The position numbers were made by a program, and so were the translations under genes. From Isoetes taiwanensis (Eukaryota > Streptophyta > Lycopodiopsida > Isoetales > Isoetaceae), in the NCBI GenBank assembly GCA_021234155.1, contig JAJEKV010000032.1, positions 5,339,835-5,403,834 of the forward strand: a DNA stretch of 64,000 nucleotides. The letters are read 5' to 3'. Position 1 is the first letter of the stretch; each line of letters starts with the position of its first letter. Positions 1 through 10,323 of the stretch are shown piece by piece. The notes under the pieces were generated by a model. The model was not told the DNA's origin. It was given only the letters and a program-made list of their open reading frames with translations, and did no database searches.

Positions 1-540
1 AACTGACTCACCAAGTACTCCTTTGCTGGACCCATCTAGATTTACCTTGCCCATTCATGTTTTGCAAATCTGGGCTGCAAATCCTAGGATGATCTTGCTC
101 TCCATACTATATAATACATATAAAATGTTCGACTTTTGCATGAAATGATTTACATTAGACAGTGCTAAAAAACTTGATCTTTCCATGCTTCCACATTTTG
201 TGTGCATGTTTTAGTTGTATATATGCAAATCTGCATAAACGGAGCCTTTGCAGATGATGGATTCAAGAATGCAAATGATGGATTTTCTTTTGGCTCTAGC
301 TCCATGGCTGCGGTGATACTGAGAGGAGCAAAACCTGGAACAAAGGCTGCTTAGCTCTACTGAAGGACAAACTCTTCTGCTCCTTTTACTTTAATCGATC
401 AATGTGGGCCGCCCAGAAACCTACCACGGTTGTTGATCCGCCATAGCCCAGAGCTGCAAGCAGATGACACCGCCATAGATACCACACCACAGTGCATAAT
501 AGGGCTTCAACGCAACTACAATATCTGACCGTCCAATAGC
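1..540. other. Unassigned flank left of the gag element
   Basis: AT-rich to mixed sequence without a convincing reading frame. I see no RNA gene or known repeat in it. It precedes the inverted-repeat arm that abuts the gag-only retroelement. Confidence 0.4.
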
Positions 541-608
541 TAGATCAAATCTCCACCGTCCAAATTAGGGCTGGGTCCAACGCTTACACAATAACATTAT
601 AATATAAG
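541..608 (+). repeat. Left arm of inverted repeat flanking the gag element
   Basis: This stretch, containing GGGCTGGGTCCAACGCTTAC and ending ATAATATAAG, matches the reverse complement of 4672-4765 (GGGCTGGGTCCAACACTTAC, ending ATAATATAAG). It stops exactly where the TGCAATTG terminal repeat begins at 609. Identity is strong over the inner ~45 bp and gapped further out. Confidence 0.6.
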
Positions 609-654
609 TGCAATTGTTGAAGTTGCGTCTTTAAGTTTCCCTTAAAGCGTATCA
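609..654 (+). repeat. Left 46-bp terminal direct repeat
   Basis: Starts TGCAATTG and ends GCGTATCA. It recurs without visible change at 4531-4576. The TG...CA ends and adjacent primer site suggest the end of an LTR (U5 side), but the match to the right copy does not extend further left. Confidence 0.6.
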
Positions 655-656
655 AG

Positions 657-668
657 TGGTATCAGAGC
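657..668 (+). other. Primer binding site, initiator tRNA-Met
   Basis: TGGTATCAGAGC is the standard plant retrotransposon complement to the 3' end of initiator tRNA-Met. It lies two bases downstream of the CA that ends the left terminal repeat, the expected place for minus-strand priming. Confidence 0.85.
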
Positions 669-690
669 TTACCGATTCTCAGATCTGATC

Positions 691-1917
691 AATGGCCCCC
701 AACGCTTCAATGTTACTGAAGCGCAATATCAGCAAGCTTTGTCTAACGCTGGTTATATTGCCTCCTAGTTAGCATTGCCTACGCCTAGTAGTCAGCAAGA
801 GTATGACAGGCAAGTGGAATTGCTGTCTATTCTATACCGCTTCCTTCCAGATATCTATCTGCAGCCTTCGCAACCTCCTCTGCCTAATGGTCCTCCACCA
901 GTAACTCCTCCACCGCCACCTAAGCTGAGAAAATGGTTAGAGAAAGCAGATATGCCATCTTTCAAAGGGGGAAAGACAAAGCCTGTCAAGGTTGTCAGCT
1001 TCATCAGCCAGTGGGAAAAGTTTTTTGAACGAGTGCAGGCAACAGATGTGGAAAGACTGCAAGCCATGGACACTTACTTGACAGATCGAGCTCAAGCATG
1101 GTGGCAAGGCAGACGAGAATGTGATCCTAGGATTAATAATTGGGAAAGTTTCAAAACGGCTTTTGAAGCACATTATTTACCCTCTAACTATCATAGTGAG
1201 TTACGCAGGGAATGGGATCGACTGAAACAGGGGGAAACTGAGAGCATTCAGTCCTATACATCCAATTTCACTCATTTAGCGGCACTAATAAGGAATCTAG
1301 ATGGGAAAGAGCTTCTAAGAAAATATGTCAGTGGATGTAGGGATGATATTTATGCGAAAATGGAAATATTTTTCCCAAAAGATTTAAATGAAGCCATAAA
1401 GCTAGCATCTGCAGTGGAGCGGAAACTAGATCCAAAGTCTATGAAGTTTGATATTTGGGATGAGGAAACTTCAGACCAAGAGGACAAAAAGAGTAGCAAA
1501 GAAAAAAATGGAAGTAAGGAATCTTCCAAGAACTTCAAGAGGAAGAGAAATAATGGTAATGGTAATGGTTCCGAAAGAAAGCGTGAGGAGGGAAGTCAAA
1601 TTAGACTGCGGAAGGAAACTAAGGAACCAAAGAGAGGATGCTATAGATGCGGAGGAAATCATTTTCTAAGGGATTGCCCGTTTGGAGAAGGGGGGATCAC
1701 AAAAGTTGAACCACCTAAATCTCAAAGGGGTGCGCAAGTGCATGCTATTGAGGGTCCTAAGCCCGTGGTTGTACAAATGCATGCCATTGAAGGTCCCAAG
1801 CCCGTGGAGGATATGCCTGAGACATCTAAAGCTGCTGATGAGCGGAAGAAAGATGAGGAACGAGCAAAGGCTATTGCCAAAGAACGGAGGTGGCTCCAAA
1901 TTGGAACTATGGGGTAA
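691..1917 (+). pseudogene. gag: Retrotransposon Gag, N-terminally damaged
   Basis: Gag coats element RNA and assembles cytoplasmic virus-like particles. The open stretch is 775-1917 (about 380 codons). The homologous frame clearly continues upstream to about 691, but an in-frame TAG at 766-768 (probably a former CAG) and a frame change near the ATG at 692 break it. The first in-frame ATG after the stop is at 952. Domain order from 775: proline-rich linker (about residues 30-50), a retrotransposon gag core (about 60-215, with AWWQ and the SIQSYTSNF segment), a lysine/serine-rich basic tract (about 240-285), then a CCHC zinc knuckle CYRCGGNHFLRDC at about 291-303 (C-x2-C-x3-H-x4-C, as in many plant gypsy Gags). 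It ends with two copies of a HAIEGPKPV repeat and a charged tail. No pol follows. Confidence 0.85.
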
Positions 1918-2108
1918 AAGTCGTAAAAATTTACATCTCTTAGGATAAGATTTGTAAGAGTTGACTTGATTTGATTTGATTTGTAAGATTTAATTTTTAT
2001 GTGGAATGAAAATTAAATTATTATGAAAGCATGGTGCATTAGATGTAATTTTTCGAAAGGTGGTAATTGTTGTCAAAGCACAATAGGCCTAACACAAAAA
2101 TTACATCA

Positions 2109-2280
2109 GTACCGTGGAGGTATGAAATTAAATAGTACCGCGGAGGTACGAAAAAAAATTAATGTATCATGGAGATACAATAGTTTAGTATCGTGGAGAT
2201 ACTATCAAATAGTACCGCGGAGGTACAAACGATAGCAACGTACCGCGGAGGTACAAGGATATATCGTACTGTGGAAGTAC
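2109..2280 (+). repeat. Array of seven 15-nt hairpins, co-varying stems
   Basis: Seven units, each a 5-bp stem with a 5-nt loop, start at 2109, 2135, 2164, 2188, 2212, 2240 and 2266 (spacing 24-29). The stem is GTACC/GGTAC in three units, GTATC/GATAC in two and GTACT/AGTAC in one. The first unit, GTACC/GGTAT, keeps a G-T wobble. The loop is GCGGA, GTGGA or ATGGA. Spacers are AT-rich and unrelated in detail. The array lies about 190 nt after the gag stop, inside the element. Confidence 0.85.
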
Positions 2281-2790
2281 GCGCATATCCGTAATTATTT
2301 CTTGAATTTGCAGAACCTTCAGACGTATGGGGCAATCACTTTAAGAAGGGATGGAGCCCATTGGAGCGTCTTTGGAAGATCGCGGACGATCTTCGTTAAG
2401 AAGGGATGGATTGATATGGGGGCATGCTAGGGGGAGTGGTCGAGGAAGAAAAGAATTAAGGCAATGGGGCATTTTGAAAGTCAATGGTTACAAGGCATGG
2501 GAAAAAAAGGGACAAGGTTATTTTACACGACCAATAAAGCTAAAGATAAGGGAGATATTTTTAAAGAAAGGAAATATCTTAAGTTGATAGGCAAATCGTT
2601 TCGGGTGTCTAAGAATTATTTTGGGCCATTGGATGCTGGCATATGCCACAGCATATGCCATGGGGCGAATTTGGAGCCCTCAAACGCAAGTCAAGATGGG
2701 GTCAACGATGGGGCCCACCTTCTTTGACTTACCCCTAACATTCCACGAAACCATTGAATAAACATAATATTTGAAAATTAGCAGCCTGAC
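2281..2790 (+). other. Internal non-coding part of the gag element
   Basis: Purine-rich tracts and short frames (2351-2587, 2464-2727) without recognisable domains. The sequence ATGCTGGCATATGCCACAGC forms a small dyad around CATATGCC near 2634-2660. I see no remnant of pol. Confidence 0.4.
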
Positions 2791-2797
2791 CAAACAA

Positions 2798-2880
2798 GTA
2801 GGGCCTGGGGAATCGAACCCCAGATATCCAATGCCCATGCCTTACCTGCCAGAAAATGAGCAGAACACTTGCTCAAGAAC
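2798..2880 (-). repeat. tRNA-like (SINE-type) remnant, copy 1
   Basis: On the minus strand this reads TGGCAGGTAAGG (A-box-like), then GGGCATTGGA, then GGGGTTCGATTCCCC, a perfect T-arm/B-box sequence. It looks like a tRNA-derived pol III promoter region. It could also be a chance tRNA-like segment of the element. Confidence 0.35.
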
Positions 2881-3059
2881 CCACCCAAATCCTACACAAA
2901 AAAACTTTGAATCAGTTGGGCGTTTTTTTAAGAGCTCCATGGAGGCAAATAGTGATGCAAAGGCAGAAACAAGCAGAGAACCTTGGAATAGACCCAAGAA
3001 GCGAAGCCTCTGAAGGAAAACGATGGGAAAACCGTGCGAAATAATGGCAAAACCACAAG

Positions 3060-3215
3060 ATTTGTTCAAAAACCAGCAAGACCTGTTCAAAACCAGCAAG
3101 ATTTGTTCAAGATTTGTAACATGCGGGGAGAGCTGCGGGGAGAGCAAGACCTGCGAAACCCCAAAGCTCCATGCATCAGCCTGCATCAGTCGCTCCATGC
3201 ATCAGCCACTTCTGG
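3060..3215 (+). repeat. Short tandem repeats
   Basis: Three tandem copies of a unit around CAGCAAGAYYTGTTCAAAA (about 22 bp) are followed by two GCGGGGAGAG units. Then comes a duplicated GCTCCATGCATCAGCC motif (near 3166 and 3191). Confidence 0.7.
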
Positions 3216-3329
3216 ACCCAAATCTATGATAGTATTGCAAATTTTTAGACATCCCACCCTATTTCTCTGTTTTCGACCTGACTATTGCTGAAGCCAACAT
3301 CGGAGTCTGTTCTATAAATCACGAAGAGC

Positions 3330-3420
3330 AGAGCTTGGGGGATCGAACCCCAACAAAAATCCAATGCCCTTGGCTTACCTGAAGCATCAGCCAGCCGAAA
3401 ACTTGCCTGTACAGATAGAG
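3330..3420 (-). repeat. tRNA-like (SINE-type) remnant, copy 2
   Basis: It carries GGGGTTCGATCCCC (B-box) on the minus strand and the same ATCCAATGCCC..GGCTTACCTG segment (plus strand) as copy 1. The flanking GAAGCATCAGCCAGCCG resembles the third copy. Confidence 0.35.
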
Positions 3421-3454
3421 CAACACCGACAAGACAAAAGGAAACACTTCCCTA

Positions 3455-3530
3455 TTCAAAAATCCAATGCCCTAGGCTTATCTCAAGCATGCGCCGGCCG
3501 GAATCTTGGCTCTACAGAAGCCTGTGAAGA
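3455..3530 (-). repeat. tRNA-like remnant, copy 3 (no B-box)
   Basis: AAATCCAATGCCCTAGGCTT and AAGCATGCGCCGGCCGGAAT align with 3365-3405. The T-arm part is missing, so this is a partial copy. Confidence 0.35.
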
Positions 3531-4530
3531 TTGAAGATAACCGAGCAACTTACAACTCTCTGAGCCTGTACAACTTTGCCAAATCTGCCAGGCCACAAAC
3601 TTCTCCACTCCAGAGATCCGATGCCCACAGGAAGACCCTGCTGAACAAATCCGGCGCAAGGGAAGGTATGGCGGAGCAGCAGGCCTCCGAGACGACACCT
3701 GCAGTGGCCGGATTTAGAAAGAGGAAACATAACATAAAGCCGACACATCACCCGGAGCTCCGCCATCCCTGCAGCAGCCCAAGGAGAAACCACCAGTTCC
3801 CGCCAAACAGCTATCCGGAACTCCAATATGCCCGCCCATGATTCTAGGGTTGGGAATCCCAGTTGCCACCGTCATCAACATACGGTTTTACATACGAATA
3901 CAACCCTTAACCATTTGGAAATCTTATGTTATAACTATACCATTCCTGATTTCGGACACATTATTCCTGCAACGAAAAGGGTCGAATCTTGTGGAACTCG
4001 AAATAGCAAGGCGTGAATGCCTTTATCTGAAGAAAAAGGGACGATCATGCTATAATAAGGGCCGCTGGCACAGATCCGGATAAGTGGACGACATCTGGCT
4101 TTGGGGATCCGACACTCTGATAGCTCCTGCAGAATCTGGCCATCTACAAATCTTTAACTTCGGCTTCCATAAACCGGTTCTTGGCTTCTGCCGATTAAAT
4201 CCGACCTGTCTATCACTGATTTAGCTGAAGATCTTGTAGGCGGAGCTTCTGGGTCTGCCCTGTGTGCAGGCTTCCTTGATAAGCCTGAGATTGAGTCGAA
4301 TTCTATTCCTTGGTGGTTGGACTGAGCCTATCTGAACCCATTGCAATTGTAAGATTGGTTTGATCATAAACCGAAGGGAAAATAAGCTGTGATCAACTCC
4401 TTTCATTCTTTTCCCTTGGAAATTGCCTTAGTTCTTGTCTTCGATCCGGTTGGGTGGAAACTGGATGCCCACTCCATTGGTTGTGAAAACCAAGCCCTTT
4501 GATCTTATTTAAAGATTCTTATCTTGTCTA
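3531..4530 (+). other. 3' non-coding part of the gag element
   Basis: Mixed-composition sequence with short unrelated open stretches on both strands (for example 3512-3826 minus). None resembles pol or a known gene. Confidence 0.4.
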
Positions 4531-4576
4531 TGCAATTGTTGAAGTTGCGTCTTTAAGTTTCCCTTAAAGCGTATCA
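4531..4576 (+). repeat. Right 46-bp terminal direct repeat
   Basis: Same 46 bp as 609-654 (TGCAATTG ... GCGTATCA), here without a following primer site. Sequence to its left is unlike that left of 609. Confidence 0.6.
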
Positions 4577-4671
4577 AATGCTTAGCTAGATGTCATCATG
4601 TGCCTGGCCAGACCATCAAAACCACCCCCAATATTTGATAATTAAGATCTTCTTATCAAATGTTCTAATAA

Positions 4672-4765
4672 TCTTATATTATAAAGTTATTCTGTAAGTG
4701 TTGGACCCAGCCCTAAATCCAAAGGCTGAGATTTAGGGTTGAGATTTGATGGTTGAGATTTGGAC
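4672..4765 (-). repeat. Right arm of inverted repeat flanking the gag element
   Basis: Reverse complement of 541-608. It starts CTTATATTATAAAG and continues TGTTGGACCCAGCCCTAA, with two tandem GAGATTT(A/G)G motifs. A 95-bp gap separates it from the right terminal repeat. Confidence 0.55.
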
Positions 4766-4814
4766 ACCTAGGAACCCAAAAAATAAACAAAAAAGGTCGT
4801 GAGGTTTTTTTGGC

Positions 4815-5130
4815 TATGGCGGCTAGCCTACTTTGCTTCAGAGTTTGCATTCTGTTCAGAGTCTGTTATGGAGAAGCAGTATGGCGGCTAGCATGTAGCC
4901 TACTTTGCTTCAGAGTTTGCATTCTTCAGAGTTTGCTTCATAGTTTGCATGTGATTTTTCTTCAAGCAGGGCACAAATCAAACCAGGGGAGTTTCTGCAT
5001 CATTCCGACACAAATCCGGAGTCTCTGCAGTCTGTTTTTTGTGAAATTTCAGAGTCTGTTATGGAGAAGCAGCTATGGCGGCTAGCATGTAGCCTACTTT
5101 GCTTGGTGATGTAGCTGGTTGCTGGTTGCT
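4815..5130 (+). repeat. Local repeat cluster, TATGGCGGCTAGC unit
   Basis: TATGGCGGCTAGC followed by CTACTTTGCTTCAGAGTTTG recurs near 4815, 4880 and 5074. CAGAGTCTGTTATGGAGAAG recurs near 4857 and 5050. The units are incomplete and interleaved, as in a decayed minisatellite. Confidence 0.65.
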
Positions 5131-7190
5131 GGTAAGGCTTCAAGAGCTTTAGGGTTATTTAACAGGGCCCTGTTTATGGTTGACCGTTTAAGCGCTCAAA
5201 AAAGAATATGATCCGGCGGCCGCATCTCTGCCTATGGCGACCACAAAACCTTTTGCTGTGTGACAGCGCACTGAATGCAGGGTGAAAGGAGGTTCTATTT
5301 GCAGAAGCTCAGCCTCTGTGAAGAAGCTAAGAGACGAGCACTTGATATGGATCTCCTTCCCAAAAACTGCTGGTAGGTATTCAGACATATAACTCTGGTG
5401 TTTTAGCTATGCCGAAATGGTTTTTCTTTGTGGCAAGAATAATAAGGGCGTAATATACAGATATGAACCTCTGTTGCTTTCTGGTTGCTTATTTACTGTC
5501 TCTGGTATTCTGGAGCAGCGGATTTTCCTTGATTCCGTGAGGCAAGAAGAAAATGGTCCCCTGTTGCCTTGACATCTGCAACTTCTGCCACCTCTACCTA
5601 CATTGCATGCTGTGAGAGATGAATCTGCTACAGATGCCTCAGAATTTACTAAGGATTCAGACATCAATGTTAGCTCATTCACATTGGCAGAGCCTCTAGA
5701 TTTGCCAAGGTTAGATGCACATTTTGTTCTGACTGATTCTCAGATGATTTTGAAAGTTTTGGAGTATGTTTTTATGAACAGATTAGGATCTGGAATTTTC
5801 ACTCATGCAAATTACTACAACATGCATAGGAGATGAAGATGAACAATAAAAGGTATATTTCTCTGGGAAAATTTCACCCTTCTTTTTGCTTACAAGATGA
5901 GAAGAGTATAATCATTATTTCTTACAATACCACGAAGATATCAATGCCAGGCACTTAGTTTTGTTAGCTGAGCTCTACCATTGCTCTACAGATAGAAGGA
6001 GAAGGATTCATATGGCATTCTGCATTTGATTATGAATTTTATGTCAGGGAAATGTTAGTTTATTTTGAACCATTTTGTTGTGCCAAGAATGTAGAATTCC
6101 AGATGCCAATCATCAAAATGGGGTTACTAGGACTTTCGTTCAAGAAAGATATTTAGGAGGCATATGGAATCCATGACTTGAAATCTTCTACAGATGTCCT
6201 TTTGTTGTTGTTTCGCTTTTATCTGATGTTATCATGAAGGATTACAACAAATGATTTTCAATACCTTAAGGGCAAGTGGTTTCAAGGAGGCAATCCTAGA
6301 CATCCACAATCTTTTTCCCTACAGTGGTGTAGAAAGCTATGCGAAAGTTGCTATATTCTGATATCGATTGACCATAAAGATTCTATGCAGAATGATATGA
6401 ACTTCAATTTGCTGACTTGAAGCTCAAGATTTTTACAGATCACAGTTCAAATCAAACAGCTAGATCTTTAAATGCTCTAAAGCAACTTCATCTAGATAAA
6501 CAACTTGGTAAAATCCCATGAAATATGGGAATCATTTACAAATAGCATAGCACTTTTGAACAATAATGCATCTACAAAACTACCATATAAAACATAGATT
6601 GGGCAATATTTGTAAAACAACCACCTGTTGTTTATGTGAATTAACAAGGACGTCCCACCAAACTGTTGTTTCTTATGTTCATTGTTTTTTATGCTTATTA
6701 AATAAAGGCATTATAGGATTGTTATTATGTGTTCTGTTTATCGATAATCATTTTTTAAAGATTTGTAATATTTGTAGATATTTTTAAGAGATTTGTAATA
6801 TTTGTAGAAGGTTGAGAAGAGAAACTAACAGGTTTTGTGAATTTAAGATTGTCGCTTCTCTTTAACAACCTTTATCACACATCATCTAAATGTTAATAAA
6901 TTTGATGCTTAAGGAAACTTGAGCAAAATTTGATGTTGGGAAAGAGTTGTAGGGAGTACATACAATAACCTAAACATCTATGCACATGACCAATTATAGC
7001 CCAACAACACATATGCAAGTTGTGCAATTCAGTTCATTAGTGCTTTTACAGGTTTACGACCCTATATAACTAACAAACCCAGGCCATCAACCCTATACAT
7101 CTAACAAATCCAGCCCATCAACGATGGGCACCGTAACTAGTATTGTATTGATGGCCATGGAAATGGATAAAACGTCGGCATAATATGATA
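5131..7190. other. AT-rich intergenic stretch
   Basis: No recognisable gene. The longest plus-strand stretch (5603-5836, 77 codons) has no known motif and ordinary AT-rich context. I assign nothing here. Confidence 0.4.
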
Positions 7191-7234
7191 AGTAATCTAG
7201 AGTGATGGTTTTATGTATGCCCAATTGGGATTGC

Positions 7235-7720
7235 CCTCCCATTGAAACCCTTCCGATTTTCTGTGGAAATCCTTTAATGTTTCAGGGAAACCCTTTCGGC
7301 TTTCAATAGAACCAGGAAGTGTTTCCATGGAAACCCTTCTGATTTTCCATGGAAACCCTTCCAAATTTCTAACTTTTGAAATTAGAAAGGGTTTCCAAGG
7401 AAAACAGGAAGCATTTCCTCTTTGAAAAATGGGAAGGATTTCCAAGAAAAATGGGAAGGGTTTTCACCACATTACTTTACTTTTAGAATACTTACATGCA
7501 TGAGCCTTTATGGAACACGCTTATCGACACATACACCTTCTATTAAGGCGGCATGTCCATCAAGTATATCTTACTCTAAAATTCAAATTTTGAATGGAAA
7601 CCCTTCCTATTTTTCTCAGCCAGGGAAACCTTTCCCGTTTTCCTCGCAAGATGGAAATTAGGAAGGGTTTCCACACAAGGAAGAAAATAGGAAGGGTTTC
7701 CACATGCCACTAGAAATTTC
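7235..7720. repeat. GGAAACCCTTCC inverted-repeat cluster
   Basis: GGAAACCCTTCC or close variants occur repeatedly in both orientations (GGAAACCC near 7281, 7340, 7362, 7588; AGGGTTTCC near 7387, 7665, 7692). Sequence around 7350-7400 can fold back on itself. A related hairpin occurs at 52597-52690, so this is a dispersed repeat, plausibly a MITE-like family. Confidence 0.6.
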
Positions 7721-8400
7721 ATTAGGCATATGATTAAGGAATTGAGACCTCAAAGGGCACAATGGAGATACTGCAAAAAGCCGCCTTCAAGCTTGTAAAG
7801 AAGGAGCGTGCAACTCTTCAAAAGCAGTTCGGATTAACGACAATACAAATTGAGAGAATCTCAATGGCAGACAAAGTAGGTTGAGAGAAGGAACTAGTGT
7901 ACGTGTGAAGTTCCACAGAAGATGGGCCGGCCTGGGAAACCCAAGGCGAGGGGCCGCCTCACAAACGGTCCCGATCAGCCATCATGGACAGGGGAGAGTC
8001 ATCCTCCATGAAGAAGGAGGCTCGGGCTAAGGCTAAGGCCCCCTCAGCGAGGCCAGCCCGACCGAAAGGGATTGATTGCTCAGACCACATAGGAACTCCT
8101 AAGTCGTATTTAATTAAAGTGGGACTCATTCCATTCCCATTTTTTTTCGGAACCCGGTTAATTTACATAAAAAGTAGCACCCCGACCCGAAAACTATCCT
8201 TAATTCGAATTTTTGAATAAAACTTCTAATCCGAAATCGGTCAGCAGCTTTTCCCGTGTTCATGAAATGAGAACAAAACAATGCAACTGAAAACAAAGGA
8301 AATTCATTAAAGTTTGAAACCAAAGATGTAGTTGAAAAAAGAATTTTTATTAATAAATTGAACAGATACAATGTATTTTACATCGGACGCCAGAGACCAT
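7721..8400. other. Unassigned sequence
   Basis: Mixed sequence with a short GC-rich patch (7920-8080) rich in GGC/GCC and an AT-rich tail to 8380. No supported gene or RNA. Confidence 0.35.
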
Positions 8401-9016
8401 GGCGGTCTTGTTGCCACTACGCTTACATCATCTTGGTAGGTGGTCCACCTTAGGGGATTAACTTGTGGCGCTTCTTCATGCCGCCTCGTAAGCCTTGGGG
8501 GGCAACCTCAAGAGTGTGGAATGCCTCACGGGGAGGTGCCTCTCGAGCTACCGGCCGACCTGTCCACCCGACTTCTCCACTCGCCTCCCCGCAGCCTTTC
8601 ATCAATATGCTCCTTCCCCAACCTCCGTGGATGTTATGCAATGCTTGCAATATGCCTTGAGCTTCCTGGACTTTCTTTTGTTCTTCGCCGTTTTTTATTC
8701 CTGTGGTGTAGCGAGCAACCTCCTCAATTCGCGAGCAACCTTGTCCCAAAGGCCGCAAGAGTGTAGCGGCCACCGGATCTCGTGCCGTAATCGGTATTTC
8801 TTCGCCTTGAGCTGGATCTGTGTCGCCTGGAGCGTCTCTGGATGCCCGAGGGATCTGTGGCCGGTGTCGGATCTGTGCCTAAACCACTGAGCAAGGAGAG
8901 TATGATTAACAATTACGGTGCCATTAGTCAAAACGAAGAAAAGAATGTTGAAATCAAATTACAACGGAGAACATTCATTCCATACAACCGCATCCAATGA
9001 CGTGGGAAGTAGTGTC

Positions 9017-9266
9017 TTTCTCGACTCATGAGTCGAAAGGCCCATAAAAGTCAAAGTACAACCATTCTCATTAGAATATGGTTGCATCCAATCACACACT
9101 AAGCAAACAAATGCTTTTGTCAACGAGACAATCAAGATGCCTTTCTCGACTCAGCGAAGTCGAAAAGGCCCAGAAACCCAATGTACAAGCATTATCATAA
9201 TAGATTGTACAAGCATTTCATCAACACGATAGCATGCCTTTCTCGACTCGTGAGTCGAGAAAGGCA
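9017..9266. repeat. Three CTCGACTC palindromes with related spacers
   Basis: Palindromes at about 9017-9038, 9142-9166 and 9235-9266. The last has perfect 15-bp arms around a GT centre (ends TGCCTTTC / GAAAGGCA). The spacers after each share a CCCA.AAA.. / CAATRTACAAG pattern, so the palindrome plus spacer was duplicated as a unit. Confidence 0.8.
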
Positions 9267-10229
9267 TCAAAACTCAATATACAAGTATATTCATTACAAA
9301 ATGGTCAATACATGTGTTCACGCTCGATTACAATATTCACACAATTTGACTATCCGGAAGCAGGGTCACTCTTCTTGTTCACCAAAGTATTTGTCGCCCA
9401 TAGCTTTCATGATCGGGTTGCTCTCTCGATCGGGTTCCGTGAGGCTCGGATAGTTCGTAGCACATCGGGCGACAAGAATGGCGAAGAGGGATTCCGCCAA
9501 GACAGACAGTAGTCCGGCAAGGACAACCACCTATCCGCCTCATATTCTTCAGTCGATATGGCTTAGCAATGATTGTATTTTTATGCGCGTTATGATAGCA
9601 CTTGTAGGCGGAGTCGCCTATGATCGCTGCGTGTTGTGTTTGCCATAGTCCCGAATAGCTCATAAACCCCCGTCCCAAATTTTCACCATTATAGGCTTCC
9701 CTTTGTGATGGCTGGATCGAGGTCCTTCACATGCTCGACCCTTTTCGCTTTCCCCAAACGAACTTGAACTTCAAAACTGAAATGCCGAAACACCAAGAAC
9801 ATTGACAATATTTTTCTTTGCCATACAAGACCATATGCCCACTTCAATCCTCGTGCGGGTGCACCACCAATAATTTCCTTAGCTCTAGGCCTCTGGATAC
9901 ACTATTTTATGCTCGCTTTCATTGGGATCCGCGAGGTGTTAATCTCGGGACGCCTTTTGTCGTGGTATACTGCAGCTAATACCCATTGACGCCAAATATT
10001 ACAAGCTTGGTGGGACCAAATTGATCCCAGCTTGGAGTTTGGCTCACCCATATTTCCGGTTCATCGGGATCCAAATGCGGGATCATTATCTTTTCGTGTT
10101 CTTTTCCGGGTCGCGGAGCGGTCTTGCTCGATTTTCATTCTCATTCTCCTCGCGACGTGAACCGCTTGAATCCATTGACAATGATCCGGAGTCGTTGACC
10201 TGAAATTCCCGAAAATGATGACATCTGTC

Positions 10230-10323
10230 AGAAAGGAAACGAGTTTTCTCGACTCGCGAGTCGAGAATGAAAAGAAAAGGTATTGAAAGGAAACGAGTTT
10301 TCTCGACTCGCGAGTCGAGAAAC
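10230..10323. repeat. Two perfect palindromes in a 54-bp tandem unit
   Basis: The core CTCGACTCGCGAGTCGAG lies within perfect palindromes at 10246-10267 (22 bp) and 10299-10322 (24 bp). The preceding GAAAGGAAACGAGTT is also duplicated, giving a 54-bp tandem repeat. Confidence 0.85.

Larger units (their letters stand above)
609..4576 (+). mobile_element. Gag-only, non-autonomous Ty3/gypsy-type retroelement
   Basis: The element is bounded by a 46-bp direct repeat (609-654 and 4531-4576) that begins TG and ends CA. It has a tRNA-Met primer binding site two bases inside the left repeat, and one long gag frame. No protease, RT or integrase motif is present in any frame between 1918 and 4530. This resembles plant terminal-repeat retrotransposons that keep only GAG (TR-GAG type), which would depend on Pol supplied in trans. 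Odd points: the terminal repeats are far shorter than ordinary LTRs, I find no target-site duplication, and there is no clear polypurine tract before the right repeat. A recombination-shortened or rearranged LTR element is the main alternative. Confidence 0.55.

Noticed and set aside
775-1917. Intact gag gene starting at 775
   Set aside because: Position 775 is a TTG codon. The homologous frame extends upstream through a TAG at 766-768 and a frame change, so the gene is damaged at its start.
2798-2880. Functional tRNA gene
   Set aside because: A T-arm is clear but no full cloverleaf with acceptor and anticodon stems could be drawn.
5603-5836. Small plus-strand protein gene
   Set aside because: 77 codons in AT-rich DNA without a motif or repeat in the window; chance open frame likely.
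8440-8890. Plus-strand genes at 8440-8890
   Set aside because: Several overlapping frames of similar length on both strands and no domain, so direction cannot be decided.
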